In this document: one piece after another, positions 16,610-25,427 of the stretch | How positions within the stretch are numbered: the stretch's first letter is position 1 | Layout: the number at the start of each line of letters is the position of its first letter | Source of the DNA: UMGS1470 sp051889215 | GTDB taxonomy: Bacteria; Bacillota; Clostridia; Christensenellales; UBA1242 | Reading direction: 5' to 3' | DNA: 64,000 nt | Assembly (NCBI GenBank): GCA_051889215.1 | Contig: JBJFDC010000006.1 | Location: 1 to 64,000 of the forward strand | Position numbers and translations under genes: made by a program | Notes under the pieces: generated by a model | The model's database searches: none | What the model was told of the DNA's origin: nothing | Seen by the model: only the letters and a program-made list of their open reading frames with translations

Positions 16610-16660
16610 GCGAATAATTTTTATACTTTTTTATTAAAAATAATAATTAAATTAATTAAT

Positions 16661-18217
16661 TTATTTATTTTTTTTAATTATTTTCTTTTTATTTTTAAAT
16701 ATTTTCATATTTTTCAATTTAAATTTTTTGATTTTTATCATGTATGCATCGATGTTGATAACTTTGAATATGACACACAACAAGAAAAAGAATATTGCAC
16801 CAATTGAACATGAAACTGCAAGGACAAAGAATGGCGTGAAAAAGTGTTCAAGAATGCCTGCACAAAAAGATGTCAAAGCGGCGACTGGGATTGAAATCAA
16901 GCACATTTTTAGCAAGGGTTTTATAATGTTGAGCGGTGCGTTTGTCGCCTTTTTTATTTTTCGAATGTTGAGAAGCGCGGTCAGTGTCATGCTGAGCCCC
17001 AAAGAATATCCAAGAGCATCAATGCCGATAAACCTTGGCAAAATCACCGCGCCCAAAATCATTATAGTTGAACCCAAGATGCTGTTTATGAACGATTTCA
17101 TTTCAAGCCCAAGCCCATTGAGAATTGCGGTTGAAATGTTGTTTAGACCCATTGGAATCATAACCCAGGCAAAGCGCGCCAAGAGCATTCCGCTTGTCGC
17201 ATTATCATAAAAGAAGAGGCCGACTTTTTCGCCCACCGCGATATAGAGCGGAACGAGAAATGTTGAAATGAAAAGAGCAAAAGCAATGGAGGAGGACGTC
17301 CTGTTTTTTACGTGACTTGAATCATTATTTGTCTGTGCAGTGGAAAGGTCTGGAATGATTGCCATTGAAAGAGACCCAACCAAAGTTGTTGGGACAAACA
17401 AAAGTGGAAAAGTCATGCCCGAGGCAATTCCATAAAGTCCGAGAGCTTGACTGGTTGAATATCCGGCGCGTTCCAGCATGATTGGGATTATGATTGCAAT
17501 GAGTGGCTGCATCATGCTGACGGCAAAACGCACTGCGGTGATTGGGGTTGCGCTTTTTGTTATTTCGCGATAAGTTTTGCTTGGTTTTTTTAGTTTGCCA
17601 CCTTGAACAAAATATAAGACAACAACGAGCACTGCGCTAAATAGACATGCGATTGTGAGCGACAAACTTGCACTCACAACTCCGCTCAATGTCTTGTTGA
17701 GAAAAGTGAAGAACACAATGCAAAGTGCAATTCTTATAATTTGTTCAAATAACTCTGTCGCGCACACACCAAAGTATTTGTCATGCCCCCACAGGTTTCC
17801 GCGAAACACCGAGTATATCGCCGAAAACACGACCGCCGGGAGCAAGATTAATAGTATTGTCACACATTGCTTGTCTAACAAAATAATGTTTAAAACAGGG
17901 GAGAATGCAAGCATAATCGTGCACAAGCCAAATGAAAAAATTAGTGAAAGAATGAGTGCGCTGCTCATCATTCTGTGTTCTGACACCTTGTCGCCTTGAG
18001 TGTTATATCTTGCGGTGAGTTTTGAAATGACAAGAGGAAGACCGCTTGACACAAGCATGAGAAGAACACCAAAAATCGAGAAAGAAATCTGATATATGCC
18101 AAGCATTTCACTTCCCAAAACTCTTGACATATATATCCTGAACACAAAGCCCAAAATTCTTGTGATGACTGAAAATATTGTTATGATTGCGACTGATTTA
18201 AAAATGGATTTCATCAT
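16661..18217 (-). CDS. spoVB: SpoVB-like polysaccharide flippase (MOP superfamily)
   Basis: This 518-residue integral membrane protein has about 14 hydrophobic segments. The N-terminal box FSVITRILGFVFRIYMSRVLG, then MLGIYQISFSIFG, is typical of SpoVB/YtgP lipid flippases. SpoVB is thought to move lipid II or a related precursor across the outer forespore membrane for cortex synthesis. A very basic, lysine-rich tail of about 30 residues (KIKKFKLKNMKIFKNKKK) ends the protein. The start has GAGGT just upstream. It could also be a general MurJ or YtgP paralogue; the sporulation role is inferred from family and from the other spore genes here. Confidence 0.8.
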   Translation of the reverse strand: MMKSIFKSVAIITIFSVITRILGFVFRIYMSRVLGSEMLGIYQISFSIFGVLLMLVSSGLPLVISKLTARYNTQGDKVSEHRMMSSALILSLIFSFGLCTIMLAFSPVLNIILLDKQCVTILLILLPAVVFSAIYSVFRGNLWGHDKYFGVCATELFEQIIRIALCIVFFTFLNKTLSGVVSASLSLTIACLFSAVLVVVLYFVQGGKLKKPSKTYREITKSATPITAVRFAVSMMQPLIAIIIPIMLERAGYSTSQALGLYGIASGMTFPLLFVPTTLVGSLSMAIIPDLSTAQTNNDSSHVKNRTSSSIAFALFISTFLVPLYIAVGEKVGLFFYDNATSGMLLARFAWVMIPMGLNNISTAILNGLGLEMKSFINSILGSTIMILGAVILPRFIGIDALGYSLGLSMTLTALLNIRKIKKATNAPLNIIKPLLKMCLISIPVAALTSFCAGILEHFFTPFFVLAVSCSIGAIFFFLLCVIFKVINIDAYMIKIKKFKLKNMKIFKNKKKIIKKNK

Positions 18218-18255
18218 TACCTCAAATTAATATATTAATGAGGTGCAAAATTTAT

Positions 18256-18284
18256 TTGCAAAATTATACAATTTATTTTATACT
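18256..18284 (+). promoter_or_regulatory. Promoter of the GNAT gene
   Basis: TTGCAA (18256-18261), a 17-nt spacer and TATACT (18279-18284). The short leader contains the GAGAGGA ribosome site. A 14-bp perfect palindrome ATTAATATATTAAT lies just upstream, between this and the divergent flippase gene. Confidence 0.65.
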
Positions 18285-18314
18285 ATAAATCAAATTTTGG
18301 AATTGAGAGGAAAT

Positions 18315-19433
18315 ATGATTGAAATAATTGAAGTCAAAACCAAAAAGGAAATCAGACAGTTTGTGGATTTTCCAACAAAATTATATAAAAAAGTCAAGCA
18401 ATATGTTCACCCTTTGCGCTTTGATGAAATAAACAATTTTGACCCAAAGAAAAATATGTCTTTGAAAGAATGCGATTTGCAACTTTTTCTTGCAAAACGT
18501 GACGGCAAAATCGTCGGACGAATCGCGGGCATAATTCAAAGGTCATACAACAAAAAGGTCGGACAAACAAGATGTCGTTTTTCGCGCTTTGATGCGATTG
18601 ATGATGTTGAGGTTGCACGTGCTTTGTTTGGCGCCGTTGAAAAATGGGCAAAAGACAAAGGAATGAACATTGTTCATGGGCCGCTCGGCTTTAATGACTT
18701 GGACCGAGAAGGAATGCTCATTGAGGGTTTTGACGAGATTGCAACTTTTGAAGAACAATACAATTTTCCATATTACAAAGATTTGCTTGAAGCGTGTGGA
18801 TATGAAAAAGAAACTGACTGGCTTGAATACAAAATTTATCCTTCACCACTTGATGAAAGAACTGATAAACTTGCCGACATTGTTCTCAAGCGCTATAATT
18901 TGAGGGTTGTTGAAGAGAGGAACAAAAGAAGATTCCTCAAAAAATATGGCGACCAAATTTTTGAAGTTGTTGACGAAGCATATGCTCCACTTCATGGAAC
19001 AGTGCCAATCAGCGAAAGTGTTCGCGCTCAAATATTGGAGCAATTTGCGCTTGTTCTTTCTCTCAAGTTTTTCATCACAATTGTTGATGAAAATGACAGA
19101 GTTGTTGCATTTGGATTTGCTTTGCCATCACTTGCAAAAGCGGTGAACAAGTCTCAAGGCAAAATGTTGCCGGCAGGAATTTTCAGAATGCTCCGTGCAA
19201 TCAAAAAGCCACAAATTGTTGACCTTGCACTGGTCGGAATTCGTCCTGAATATCAAGGCAAAGGCGTCAATGCTATTATCATGAGATTCATGGCAAACAC
19301 AATCAAGAAAAACCACATTCAATTTTGCGAAACCAATCTCAATCTTGAGGACAACATCAAAATTCAACAACAATGGAAATTGTTTAATCACACACAACAC
19401 AAACGCCGTCGTTGTTTCATAAAAAAACTTTAA
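18315..19433 (+). CDS. GNAT-fold acetyltransferase-like protein
   Basis: The 372-residue protein begins MIEIIEVKTKKEIRQFVDFP and carries the acetyl-CoA pyrophosphate loop VGIRPEYQGKGVNAIIMRF at about residue 305-325. The N-terminal half includes HGPLGFNDLDREGMLIEGF, conserved in a widespread but uncharacterised family of about 380-residue GNAT proteins. The substrate is unknown. Start: ATG 18315 follows GAGAGGA; the open frame 5' of it overlaps the promoter. It is monocistronic, bounded by its own promoter and a terminator. Confidence 0.8.
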   Translation: MIEIIEVKTKKEIRQFVDFPTKLYKKVKQYVHPLRFDEINNFDPKKNMSLKECDLQLFLAKRDGKIVGRIAGIIQRSYNKKVGQTRCRFSRFDAIDDVEVARALFGAVEKWAKDKGMNIVHGPLGFNDLDREGMLIEGFDEIATFEEQYNFPYYKDLLEACGYEKETDWLEYKIYPSPLDERTDKLADIVLKRYNLRVVEERNKRRFLKKYGDQIFEVVDEAYAPLHGTVPISESVRAQILEQFALVLSLKFFITIVDENDRVVAFGFALPSLAKAVNKSQGKMLPAGIFRMLRAIKKPQIVDLALVGIRPEYQGKGVNAIIMRFMANTIKKNHIQFCETNLNLEDNIKIQQQWKLFNHTQHKRRRCFIKKL

Positions 19434-19447
19434 TATATCTTTTTTAG

Positions 19448-19481
19448 TCAAACAGATGCTATTTATTTGTTTGATTTTTTT
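19448..19481 (+). terminator. Terminator after the GNAT gene
   Basis: TCAAACA (19448-19454) pairs with TGTTTGA (19468-19474) over a 13-nt loop, followed by seven T. Confidence 0.65.
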
Positions 19482-19517
19482 ATCTATTTTGATTAAATTA
19501 ATTATGGGGAGGCAATT

Positions 19518-21569
19518 ATGAATAAAATTTATGAACCGCTTTTTTCGAGTTGGAAAATCGGTGATGTTGAAATAAAAAACAGGATTGTTTTATGTCCGAT
19601 GGGTGGAACCTCGTTGTTTGGTTGGATGGAACCAAATCATTTTGATGAGGAGTCTGCCCAATTTTTTTTGGAAAGGGCAAAAAACAATGTTGGGCTCGTC
19701 ATTCCTGGCATTGCACCGCTCAAAGACAGCATTGGTGGACGTTGGCTCTATAAAAACAAAAAGATGTTTAAAAAACTCAAAGTATATATGGAAGAGTTTC
19801 ACAAAACTGGCGCAAAATTATTCGTCCAACTGACGGCGGGTTTTGGTCGTTCATTTGCGATTACTGACCCGTTGGTGAAAATTTATAATTGCAAACTTGT
19901 GAGAACTTTGATAAAACCTGTCATGGACCTTGGTTATGCATGTGCAAGTCCATCTGTTTTGCCATCGCGCTGGTCTGACAAGGTGACATGTCGTGCACTA
20001 AAAAAGAAAGAAATTGAAAAGATGATTTATGCTTTTGCCGAAACTGCAAAGCTTTGCAAAGAGGCAGGAGTTGACGGCGTTGAGGTTCATGCGGTTCATG
20101 AAGGATATCTCTTGGATCAATTCACTCTCAAATACACAAATCACAGAACAGATGAATATGGCGGCAGTTTTGAAAATCGATATCGTTTTGCGGTTGAGGT
20201 TGTGAAAGCAATCAAAGAGAAATGCGGGCAAGATTATCCTGTTTCTCTTCGCTATTCAGTCGTCAGCAAGACAAAAGATTTTTGCAAAGGTGCACTTCCT
20301 GGAGAAGAATATGTTGAGGTTGGACGTGACCTTGAAGAAAGTGAGAAGGCAGCCAAATATTTGGTTGATGCGGGCTATGACATGCTCAACTGCGACAATG
20401 GAACATATGACGCGTGGTATTGGTCGCACCCTCCAGTTTATATGCATAACAACTGCAATTTGACCGAAGTTGCACATATCAAAAAGTTTGTTGATGTCCC
20501 AGTTGTTTGCGCAGGGCGAATGACACCACAAGTCGCAGCAAGGGCAATCAAGAATGGGGAAATTGATGCAATGGGTGTTGCTCGTCAGTTTTTGGTTGAT
20601 GGCGAATGGGTGACAAAACTCATTCAAGAGCGAGAAGAAGACATTCAACCTTGCATTTGTTGTCACAATGCGTGCTTTGTTATGGCACACTACAAAGGTG
20701 TCGCAAATGATGAGAGTTTTGAAGATGTCAAAAAAATGGCACGTTGCGCGCTTAATCCTGTCACAATGAATGGCGGGAAATATGTCATAAAACCTTGCAA
20801 AAAATCAAAGAAAATTGCTGTTGTCGGCGGGGGTGTTGGAGGAATGGAAGTTGCAAGAATTGCGACCCTTCGCGGACATAGTGTCGAAATTTATGAGAAA
20901 AGTGATAGACTTGGTGGCGTGTTTGTTGCCGCCTCAAACCCAAGTTTTAAAGAAAACGACAGGCGACTCCTCAGGTGGTATAAAAAACAGATCGACGATT
21001 TGGGGATTGTTGTGCACTATAATTCTGAAATAACCGACATAAAAAAACTTGATGCAGATGAGGTTGTTATAGCGACTGGCGCTGTTGCAAAGGCACTTCA
21101 TTTTGCAGGTGCGGAGAAAGCGATTGAGGCGATTGATTATCTCAATGGTCGCGAAGTTGGAAATGAAGTTGTCATCATTGGCGGAGGGCTCACGGGCTGC
21201 GAGATTGCCTATGATTTGTTCCTTAAAGGCAAAACGCCAAAAATTGTTGAGGCGAAAGATGACCTCATCGCGACTCGTGGAGTGTGCCTTGCGAACTCGT
21301 CATATCTTCGCGACTTCTTTGAAACAAATAATGTCGAGGTCCACCTTGAAAGTTTTGTCAAATCAATCCGAGATGGTTATGTGGTTGTTGCGGACAAAAA
21401 TGGGAATGAAAGCCGTGTTTCGTGCGACGATGTGATTGTTTCAATCGGCTATAAACCAAATCCACTTGCAAAATGCTCCAAACATGTTCATATCGTGGGA
21501 GATGCTGACAAGGTCGGAAATCTCCGAACAGTTGTTTGGCGTGCTTGGGAGGTTGCAGAAAAATTATAA
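19518..21569 (+). CDS. NADH:flavin oxidoreductase / 2-enoate (2,4-dienoyl-CoA) reductase family, Fe-S flavoenzyme
   Basis: This 683-residue three-part enzyme has an N-terminal old-yellow-enzyme TIM barrel with FMN (KNRIVLCPMGG; active-site region GVEVHAVHEGYLLDQF). It has a 4Fe-4S cluster motif CICCHNAC with a later Cys in KKMARCALNP at about residue 375-410. The C-terminal FAD/NAD(P)H domain contains IAVVGGGVGGMEVARIA and VVIIGGGLTGCEIAYDL. Members reduce activated double bonds of enoates or enoyl-CoAs with NAD(P)H in anaerobes; the substrate cannot be told. A GGAGG-like site (GGGGAGG) precedes the ATG. The gene stands alone and ends at a strong terminator. Confidence 0.9.
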   Translation: MNKIYEPLFSSWKIGDVEIKNRIVLCPMGGTSLFGWMEPNHFDEESAQFFLERAKNNVGLVIPGIAPLKDSIGGRWLYKNKKMFKKLKVYMEEFHKTGAKLFVQLTAGFGRSFAITDPLVKIYNCKLVRTLIKPVMDLGYACASPSVLPSRWSDKVTCRALKKKEIEKMIYAFAETAKLCKEAGVDGVEVHAVHEGYLLDQFTLKYTNHRTDEYGGSFENRYRFAVEVVKAIKEKCGQDYPVSLRYSVVSKTKDFCKGALPGEEYVEVGRDLEESEKAAKYLVDAGYDMLNCDNGTYDAWYWSHPPVYMHNNCNLTEVAHIKKFVDVPVVCAGRMTPQVAARAIKNGEIDAMGVARQFLVDGEWVTKLIQEREEDIQPCICCHNACFVMAHYKGVANDESFEDVKKMARCALNPVTMNGGKYVIKPCKKSKKIAVVGGGVGGMEVARIATLRGHSVEIYEKSDRLGGVFVAASNPSFKENDRRLLRWYKKQIDDLGIVVHYNSEITDIKKLDADEVVIATGAVAKALHFAGAEKAIEAIDYLNGREVGNEVVIIGGGLTGCEIAYDLFLKGKTPKIVEAKDDLIATRGVCLANSSYLRDFFETNNVEVHLESFVKSIRDGYVVVADKNGNESRVSCDDVIVSIGYKPNPLAKCSKHVHIVGDADKVGNLRTVVWRAWEVAEKL

Positions 21570-21577
21570 TCAGCAAA

Positions 21578-21616
21578 AAAACAAACAAGAGAGTTGCCGA
21601 CTCTCTTTTTTGTTTG
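21578..21616 (+). terminator. Terminator after the flavin oxidoreductase gene
   Basis: GAGAGT (21589-21594), loop TGCCG, ACTCTC (21600-21605) and a T6 run, extended by outer pairing CAAACAA with TTGTTTG. Confidence 0.85.
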
Positions 21617-21673
21617 AAAAAAGTCAAGCGGGGACGTGGAGGGATATGCGATGCAGTCGACGATAGACGACTC

Positions 21674-21735
21674 CAGCGGTTCGAGTCCGCGCACAGCGGA
21701 GCGGAGGATGTGCGGAGCACATTAGAGGTGCCAAC
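21674..21735 (+). repeat. Inverted partial copy of the tRNA-Glu 3' half with a 31-nt insert
   Basis: Plus-strand 21674-21690 equals the T-arm part of the tRNA-Glu at 21769-21843 exactly (CAGCGGTTCGAGTCCGC). Plus-strand 21722-21735 equals its acceptor end with one change (TTAGAGGTGCCAAC against TTAGAGGTACCAAC). Between them lie 31 nt rich in GCGGAG. The tRNA's own terminator hairpin sits between the two copies, so the whole forms a long imperfect palindrome. No intact tRNA can be drawn on the plus strand. The stretch 21570-21768 holds no protein gene. Confidence 0.7.
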
Positions 21736-21761
21736 AAAAAAGCCAACTGATTTCAGTTGGC
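21736..21761 (-). terminator. Terminator of tRNA-Glu
   Basis: On the minus strand GCCAACTGA pairs with TCAGTTGGC (21742-21761) and is followed by TTTTTT (21741-21736). It lies 7 nt after the tRNA CCA end. Confidence 0.85.
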
Positions 21762-21768
21762 AAATTGT

Positions 21769-21843
21769 TGGTACCTCTAAGCGGACTCGAACCGCTGATT
21801 TCGCCGTGAGAGGGCGACGTCTTAACCGCTTGACCATAGAGGC
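21769..21843 (-). tRNA. tRNA-Glu (anticodon CUC)
   Basis: Read from 21843: acceptor GCCTCTA/TAGAGGT (ending in a G-T pair), D arm GTCA-AGCGGTTAA-GAC, and anticodon stem TCGCC/GGCGA with loop CTCTCAC, anticodon CTC. The T arm is CAGCGG-TTCGAGT-CCGC. Discriminator A and an encoded CCA end at 21769. The body closely resembles bacterial tRNA-Glu. It should read GAG. Confidence 0.9.
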
Positions 21844-21946
21844 ACGTTGACGAAAACTAATATAACAAAAAAAATCCCTAATTGCAAGACAATATCAAAT
21901 ATTTTTTTGAAAGTTTTGACGAGTGTGTTAAAATAGTGTCATACAA

Positions 21947-23980
21947 ATGAAGAAAAAGATATTGAATTTTCGAGCGGTGTTCGTTTTTGCGTGCTTGTTT
22001 GCACTCGGTCTTTTTTATGCAAAAGACCTCATATCTGGAAGTCTCGCAGCAATAATACTTTGCGGCTTGATTCTTGTTTTTTTCTTGGGCTGGTCAATAA
22101 AAGACAAGTCTTGGATAAAATTTGTTTTGCCACTTGTTGCGTTTGTTGTTGGGATTGGTCTTTTTGCAGTGTGTGATGCAACATATTTTCGCGGGGTGAC
22201 AACGGACGGAGAATTTGAGGTTCGAGGACGCGTGGAATATGTCAACAAAGAATATGACACAACTCAAATGTTAATTCTCTCAAATGTCGAGGTTGATGGA
22301 AAGAAACAATCAAAAAACATTTATCTCAAATATCGAAAAAATGGTCAAGGACTTGATGTTGGCGATGAAATTTGTTTTGTCGGAACGTTGGACAAGGTGA
22401 CACTTTGGAACATGGGCAATTTTAATTCATTTTATTATAAAAACAAAATTGCAAGTTTTTGCTCATTGGATTCGTCTGAAAAAACATTATTAAACAGTGA
22501 ACAAAAATTAAGCGAAAAATTTCAAGGCGCCATCAAAGATAAACTGTTTGAAAACATGACCGAACAAAATGCTGAAATTTCTTATGCTTCGATATTCGGC
22601 GACAAATCGGGGATTGACGAGGATATTCAGAATGCGTTTTCAGATGTGGGTGTTGCGCATTTGCTTGCAATATCTGGTCTTCACATTGGATTCTTCGTTG
22701 CACTTTTGAGCTTTATTCTCTCCAAATGTCGCCTGCACAAAAAGTGGCATGTTTTGGTCATTGCGCCAATTCTTTTTGTGTATTGTTATCTATGCCGTTT
22801 TTCACCAAGCGTTCTACGCGCGACAATAATGTCGATTATGGTGCTTTTGTCTCATAGTTTTGGAAGAAAAAACGACGCGTTAACGACTTTTTCAATCGCG
22901 CTAATTTTGGTTCTTCTCATTCGTCCACTCGACATTTTTGATGGCGGACTGCAACTCAGTTTCTTGTGTGTTTTCTCGCTTATCATTCTCTCGCCAATCA
23001 TTCAAAAGGGTTTCAACAAAATCAAGCTTGAAAAACTTGGCAAAATTCTTTCTCCTGTGCTTGCTGTTCAAATCGGAACGCTTCCAGTTTTGATGAAATT
23101 ATTTAAATCAATTTCGCTGCTTACAATTCTTGCAAACATGGTTTGCGTGCCAATCTTTGAAGTTGCATATATTTTGCTCATGGCACTCCTGCCTTTTTCA
23201 TTTATTCCACATTTTGGTGTGATTTTGATTGCTCCAGAATTTTTGATAAATTCAATCGCGATGGCTGCAATTTTCTTGAGTGAAAAGAGTGCGTTTTTAA
23301 CTTTGCCATATCTTGGAAAAGATGTGTCTGTGGTCTATGTCTTCTTCATGTTTGGTTTTTCAAGATTTGTCATGACAAACCTTGGCAAAAAAATGATGAT
23401 TTCCTTGGGCCTCGTGTTTGTGATGGCGATATTGTTTTTTGCTTCATATTTCCAATTTGGTCAGGAGGAAAACTCAATGTTGGTTGTTGGGGCGAGCGAT
23501 GTGTTTGTTGTGCGCGCGGACAACCAAAATTATTTGATAAACTTTTCGAGCAACTTTGAAAAAAATCAGAATAAATTAATTAATTGTCTAAACTATTGCA
23601 AGATATATAATATAGACACAGTTGTCGGAGTGGAAGATGTTGACTTCTCTTCTTTTTCACAACTCAAACGAGCGCAAAAAGTGTTCAACTCTGGTCAAGA
23701 TGCGGAATATTTTAAAATCAATGACAAAGTGAACGCTGTGAAATTTTCGACTGGCAAAAAAGTCTTTTTGTTTGTCTTGTCAATAAAAGACCAAACCGAG
23801 AAAGAAATTTTGGAATATCATTATGAAACTCAAAAATTTGATGTTGTTGTGAATCTGTGTGATACTGAAATAGCAATGTCGTCGGAACTAATAATTTCTT
23901 CAACCAGTTTTTCAAACAATGAAAATTGGACAATAAGCTTTGACTATGCTACACTTGGTCTTAAAAGGAGTTTGAGTTGA
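21947..23980 (+). CDS. comEC: ComEC/Rec2 family DNA-uptake channel
   Basis: ComEC forms the membrane channel that brings single-stranded DNA into the cell. The 677-residue protein has N-terminal helices, the soluble OB-like region (FEVRGRVEYVNKEYDT at about 86-101), and the competence domain with LLAISGLHIGFFVALLSF at about 240-257 and many later helices. The C-terminal region corresponding to the usual metallo-beta-lactamase domain is short, and I see no HxHxDH or other metal motif in it. It may therefore lack the nuclease-like activity. A promoter TTGAAA-N16-TAAAAT lies at 21907-21934. holA overlaps its stop by 4 nt, as in other Firmicutes. Confidence 0.9.
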   Translation: MKKKILNFRAVFVFACLFALGLFYAKDLISGSLAAIILCGLILVFFLGWSIKDKSWIKFVLPLVAFVVGIGLFAVCDATYFRGVTTDGEFEVRGRVEYVNKEYDTTQMLILSNVEVDGKKQSKNIYLKYRKNGQGLDVGDEICFVGTLDKVTLWNMGNFNSFYYKNKIASFCSLDSSEKTLLNSEQKLSEKFQGAIKDKLFENMTEQNAEISYASIFGDKSGIDEDIQNAFSDVGVAHLLAISGLHIGFFVALLSFILSKCRLHKKWHVLVIAPILFVYCYLCRFSPSVLRATIMSIMVLLSHSFGRKNDALTTFSIALILVLLIRPLDIFDGGLQLSFLCVFSLIILSPIIQKGFNKIKLEKLGKILSPVLAVQIGTLPVLMKLFKSISLLTILANMVCVPIFEVAYILLMALLPFSFIPHFGVILIAPEFLINSIAMAAIFLSEKSAFLTLPYLGKDVSVVYVFFMFGFSRFVMTNLGKKMMISLGLVFVMAILFFASYFQFGQEENSMLVVGASDVFVVRADNQNYLINFSSNFEKNQNKLINCLNYCKIYNIDTVVGVEDVDFSSFSQLKRAQKVFNSGQDAEYFKINDKVNAVKFSTGKKVFLFVLSIKDQTEKEILEYHYETQKFDVVVNLCDTEIAMSSELIISSTSFSNNENWTISFDYATLGLKRSLS

Positions 23981-24948
23981 ATTACATACAATTTGTCAAA
24001 GAGATTAAATCACAAATAAAAAATTATTATGTCGTCACGGGCGATGACTTGTTTTTGTTGAAACAAGTTGAAACAAGAGTTGAGCACGAATGTGATATCA
24101 CCATGCCAGAGTTTGACAAATTTTCTTTTGATGGAGAGAATTTTTCAGTTTCGGCGTTTGAAAATGCGTTTCTTCAACTTCCGATTGCCGCAAAAAAAAG
24201 ATTGATTGTTGCAAAAAATTTGCCAAAACAATCCGAGTCAGACAAAAAAGCAATCCAACAAGTGTTGCACAAACAAAATAATTGTTGCGTCCTGTTTTTT
24301 GCAAATTCTCAAGGTGAAGATTTTTCGTTTGTTTTGGACGCGACAAAAATTGACTGTTCAAAACTGTCTGACCAACTTTGCCAAAAGTTTGTTGATGACC
24401 GATTGACTCAAAGTCACATAAAAATAACAAATGAAGCAAAAGTGCAACTTGTCAAACTTTGTTCAAACAACTTGGGCAAAATTTCAACAGAACTCGAAAA
24501 ACTTGTGTTTCTTGCGATGGACAAGGGTGAGATTGAAGAAAGTGATGTTTTGGTTTCGGTAAAAAGCGATTTGGAATACAAAATTTATGAGATATCCGAC
24601 CTCTTGCTTGACAAAAATATTGACAGAGTGATGCTCATTGTTGAAGATTTGCTCACAAAAAAAGAAGAGCCAACGGCCATTTTATCTCTTCTCGCTTCAA
24701 ATTTCAGAAGACTTTATTTTGCGAAAATCACACCCGACGACAATTCAACCCTTGCAAAAAATCTCGGGGTCAAAGAATATGCAATAAAAATGGCGAGAGA
24801 AAAGCTTGGCAAAATTGGGGCAGTCGCACTCAAACAAATCAACGAAATGTTGCTTGAAGTGGACTATTCCATAAAGTCGGGCGCCATGCCTGCCGACATT
24901 GCCATAAACTATGCAATCCTAAAAATCAATTCATTTATAAAAAAATGA
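23977..24948 (+). CDS. holA: DNA polymerase III delta subunit
   Basis: HolA opens the sliding clamp as part of the clamp loader. The 323-residue protein shows the family pattern: YYVVTGDDLFLLKQVE at the start, then KRLIVAKNLP, a central NLGKISTELEKLVFLA helix and the C-terminal helical domain (LSLLASNFRRLYFAK). As usual for delta, no functional ATP site is present. The start is TTG 23977 with AAAAGGAG 7 nt upstream; it overlaps the comEC stop by 4 nt. The comEC-holA-rpsT-gpr order is conserved in Firmicutes and supports all four calls. Confidence 0.92.
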   Translation: MNYIQFVKEIKSQIKNYYVVTGDDLFLLKQVETRVEHECDITMPEFDKFSFDGENFSVSAFENAFLQLPIAAKKRLIVAKNLPKQSESDKKAIQQVLHKQNNCCVLFFANSQGEDFSFVLDATKIDCSKLSDQLCQKFVDDRLTQSHIKITNEAKVQLVKLCSNNLGKISTELEKLVFLAMDKGEIEESDVLVSVKSDLEYKIYEISDLLLDKNIDRVMLIVEDLLTKKEEPTAILSLLASNFRRLYFAKITPDDNSTLAKNLGVKEYAIKMAREKLGKIGAVALKQINEMLLEVDYSIKSGAMPADIAINYAILKINSFIKK

Positions 24949-25013
24949 CAACAAGCATTTTGCTCGGTGCACTATGTTTTGGTTATGGCTGGTGACAAAA
25001 TATGATTGACGAA

Positions 25014-25042
25014 TAAAAAAAACAACCCAAAGCAGGGTTGTT
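25014..25042 (-). terminator. Terminator of rpsT
   Basis: AACAACCC (25021-25028) pairs with GGGTTGTT (25035-25042) with a 6-nt loop. On the minus strand it is followed by a T run (25020-25014). Confidence 0.85.
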
Positions 25043-25052
25043 TGTTTTTTTG

Positions 25053-25325
25053 TTAGTTTGCTTTTCTTGCGTCGTCAAGAAGTTTTCTGAGATGAGCTTG
25101 TTTTCTGCTTGCGTTATTTTTGTGAATAACATTGTTTGCAGCAGCACTATCAAGCAAAGCAACAACTTCATTCAAGAGTTTTTCTGCATTTTCAAGTTCG
25201 CCGCCAGCAAGTTCTGCTTTATATTTTTTGATAAATGTTGCAAGTCTTGATTTGATTGCTCTGTTTTGTTGATTTTTTGTTTCGTTGACATTGACGCGTT
25301 TGATTGCTGATTTGATGTTTGGCAT
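25053..25325 (-). CDS. rpsT: 30S ribosomal protein S20
   Basis: S20 is a primary 16S rRNA-binding protein. The protein has 90 residues, Lys/Ala rich and all helical, starting MPNIKSAIKRVNVNETKNQQN and ending HKNNASRKQAHLRKLLDD, typical of S20. AAAGGAG precedes the ATG. It has its own promoter (25384-25356) and terminator, and is divergent from the gpr gene. Confidence 0.97.
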   Translation of the reverse strand: MPNIKSAIKRVNVNETKNQQNRAIKSRLATFIKKYKAELAGGELENAEKLLNEVVALLDSAAANNVIHKNNASRKQAHLRKLLDDARKAN

Positions 25326-25355
25326 ACGTCTTCTCCTTTGAAAATTTACTGCGTT

Positions 25356-25384
25356 ATTCTAACACATAAAAAATTCTTTTGCAA
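25356..25384 (-). promoter_or_regulatory. Promoter of rpsT
   Basis: On the minus strand TTGCAA (25384-25379), a 17-nt spacer and TAGAAT (25361-25356), about 30 nt ahead of the rpsT start. Confidence 0.7.
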
Positions 25385-25427
25385 GGTTTTTTGTGGTTAT
25401 TTTTTTATTTTGTCACAAAATAAATTT

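Noticed and set aside
18226..18239. Perfect palindrome ATTAATATATTAAT as an operator
   Set aside because: It is pure A/T in an AT-rich intergenic region; such palindromes are expected by chance.
21640..21735. A second functional tRNA on the plus strand
   Set aside because: The T-arm copy is present, but no acceptor stem or 7-nt anticodon loop can be formed and a 31-nt insert breaks the acceptor end.
24945..24992. 16-codon ORF overlapping the holA stop
   Set aside because: It is too short, with no ribosome site of its own and no sign of conservation that could be seen.
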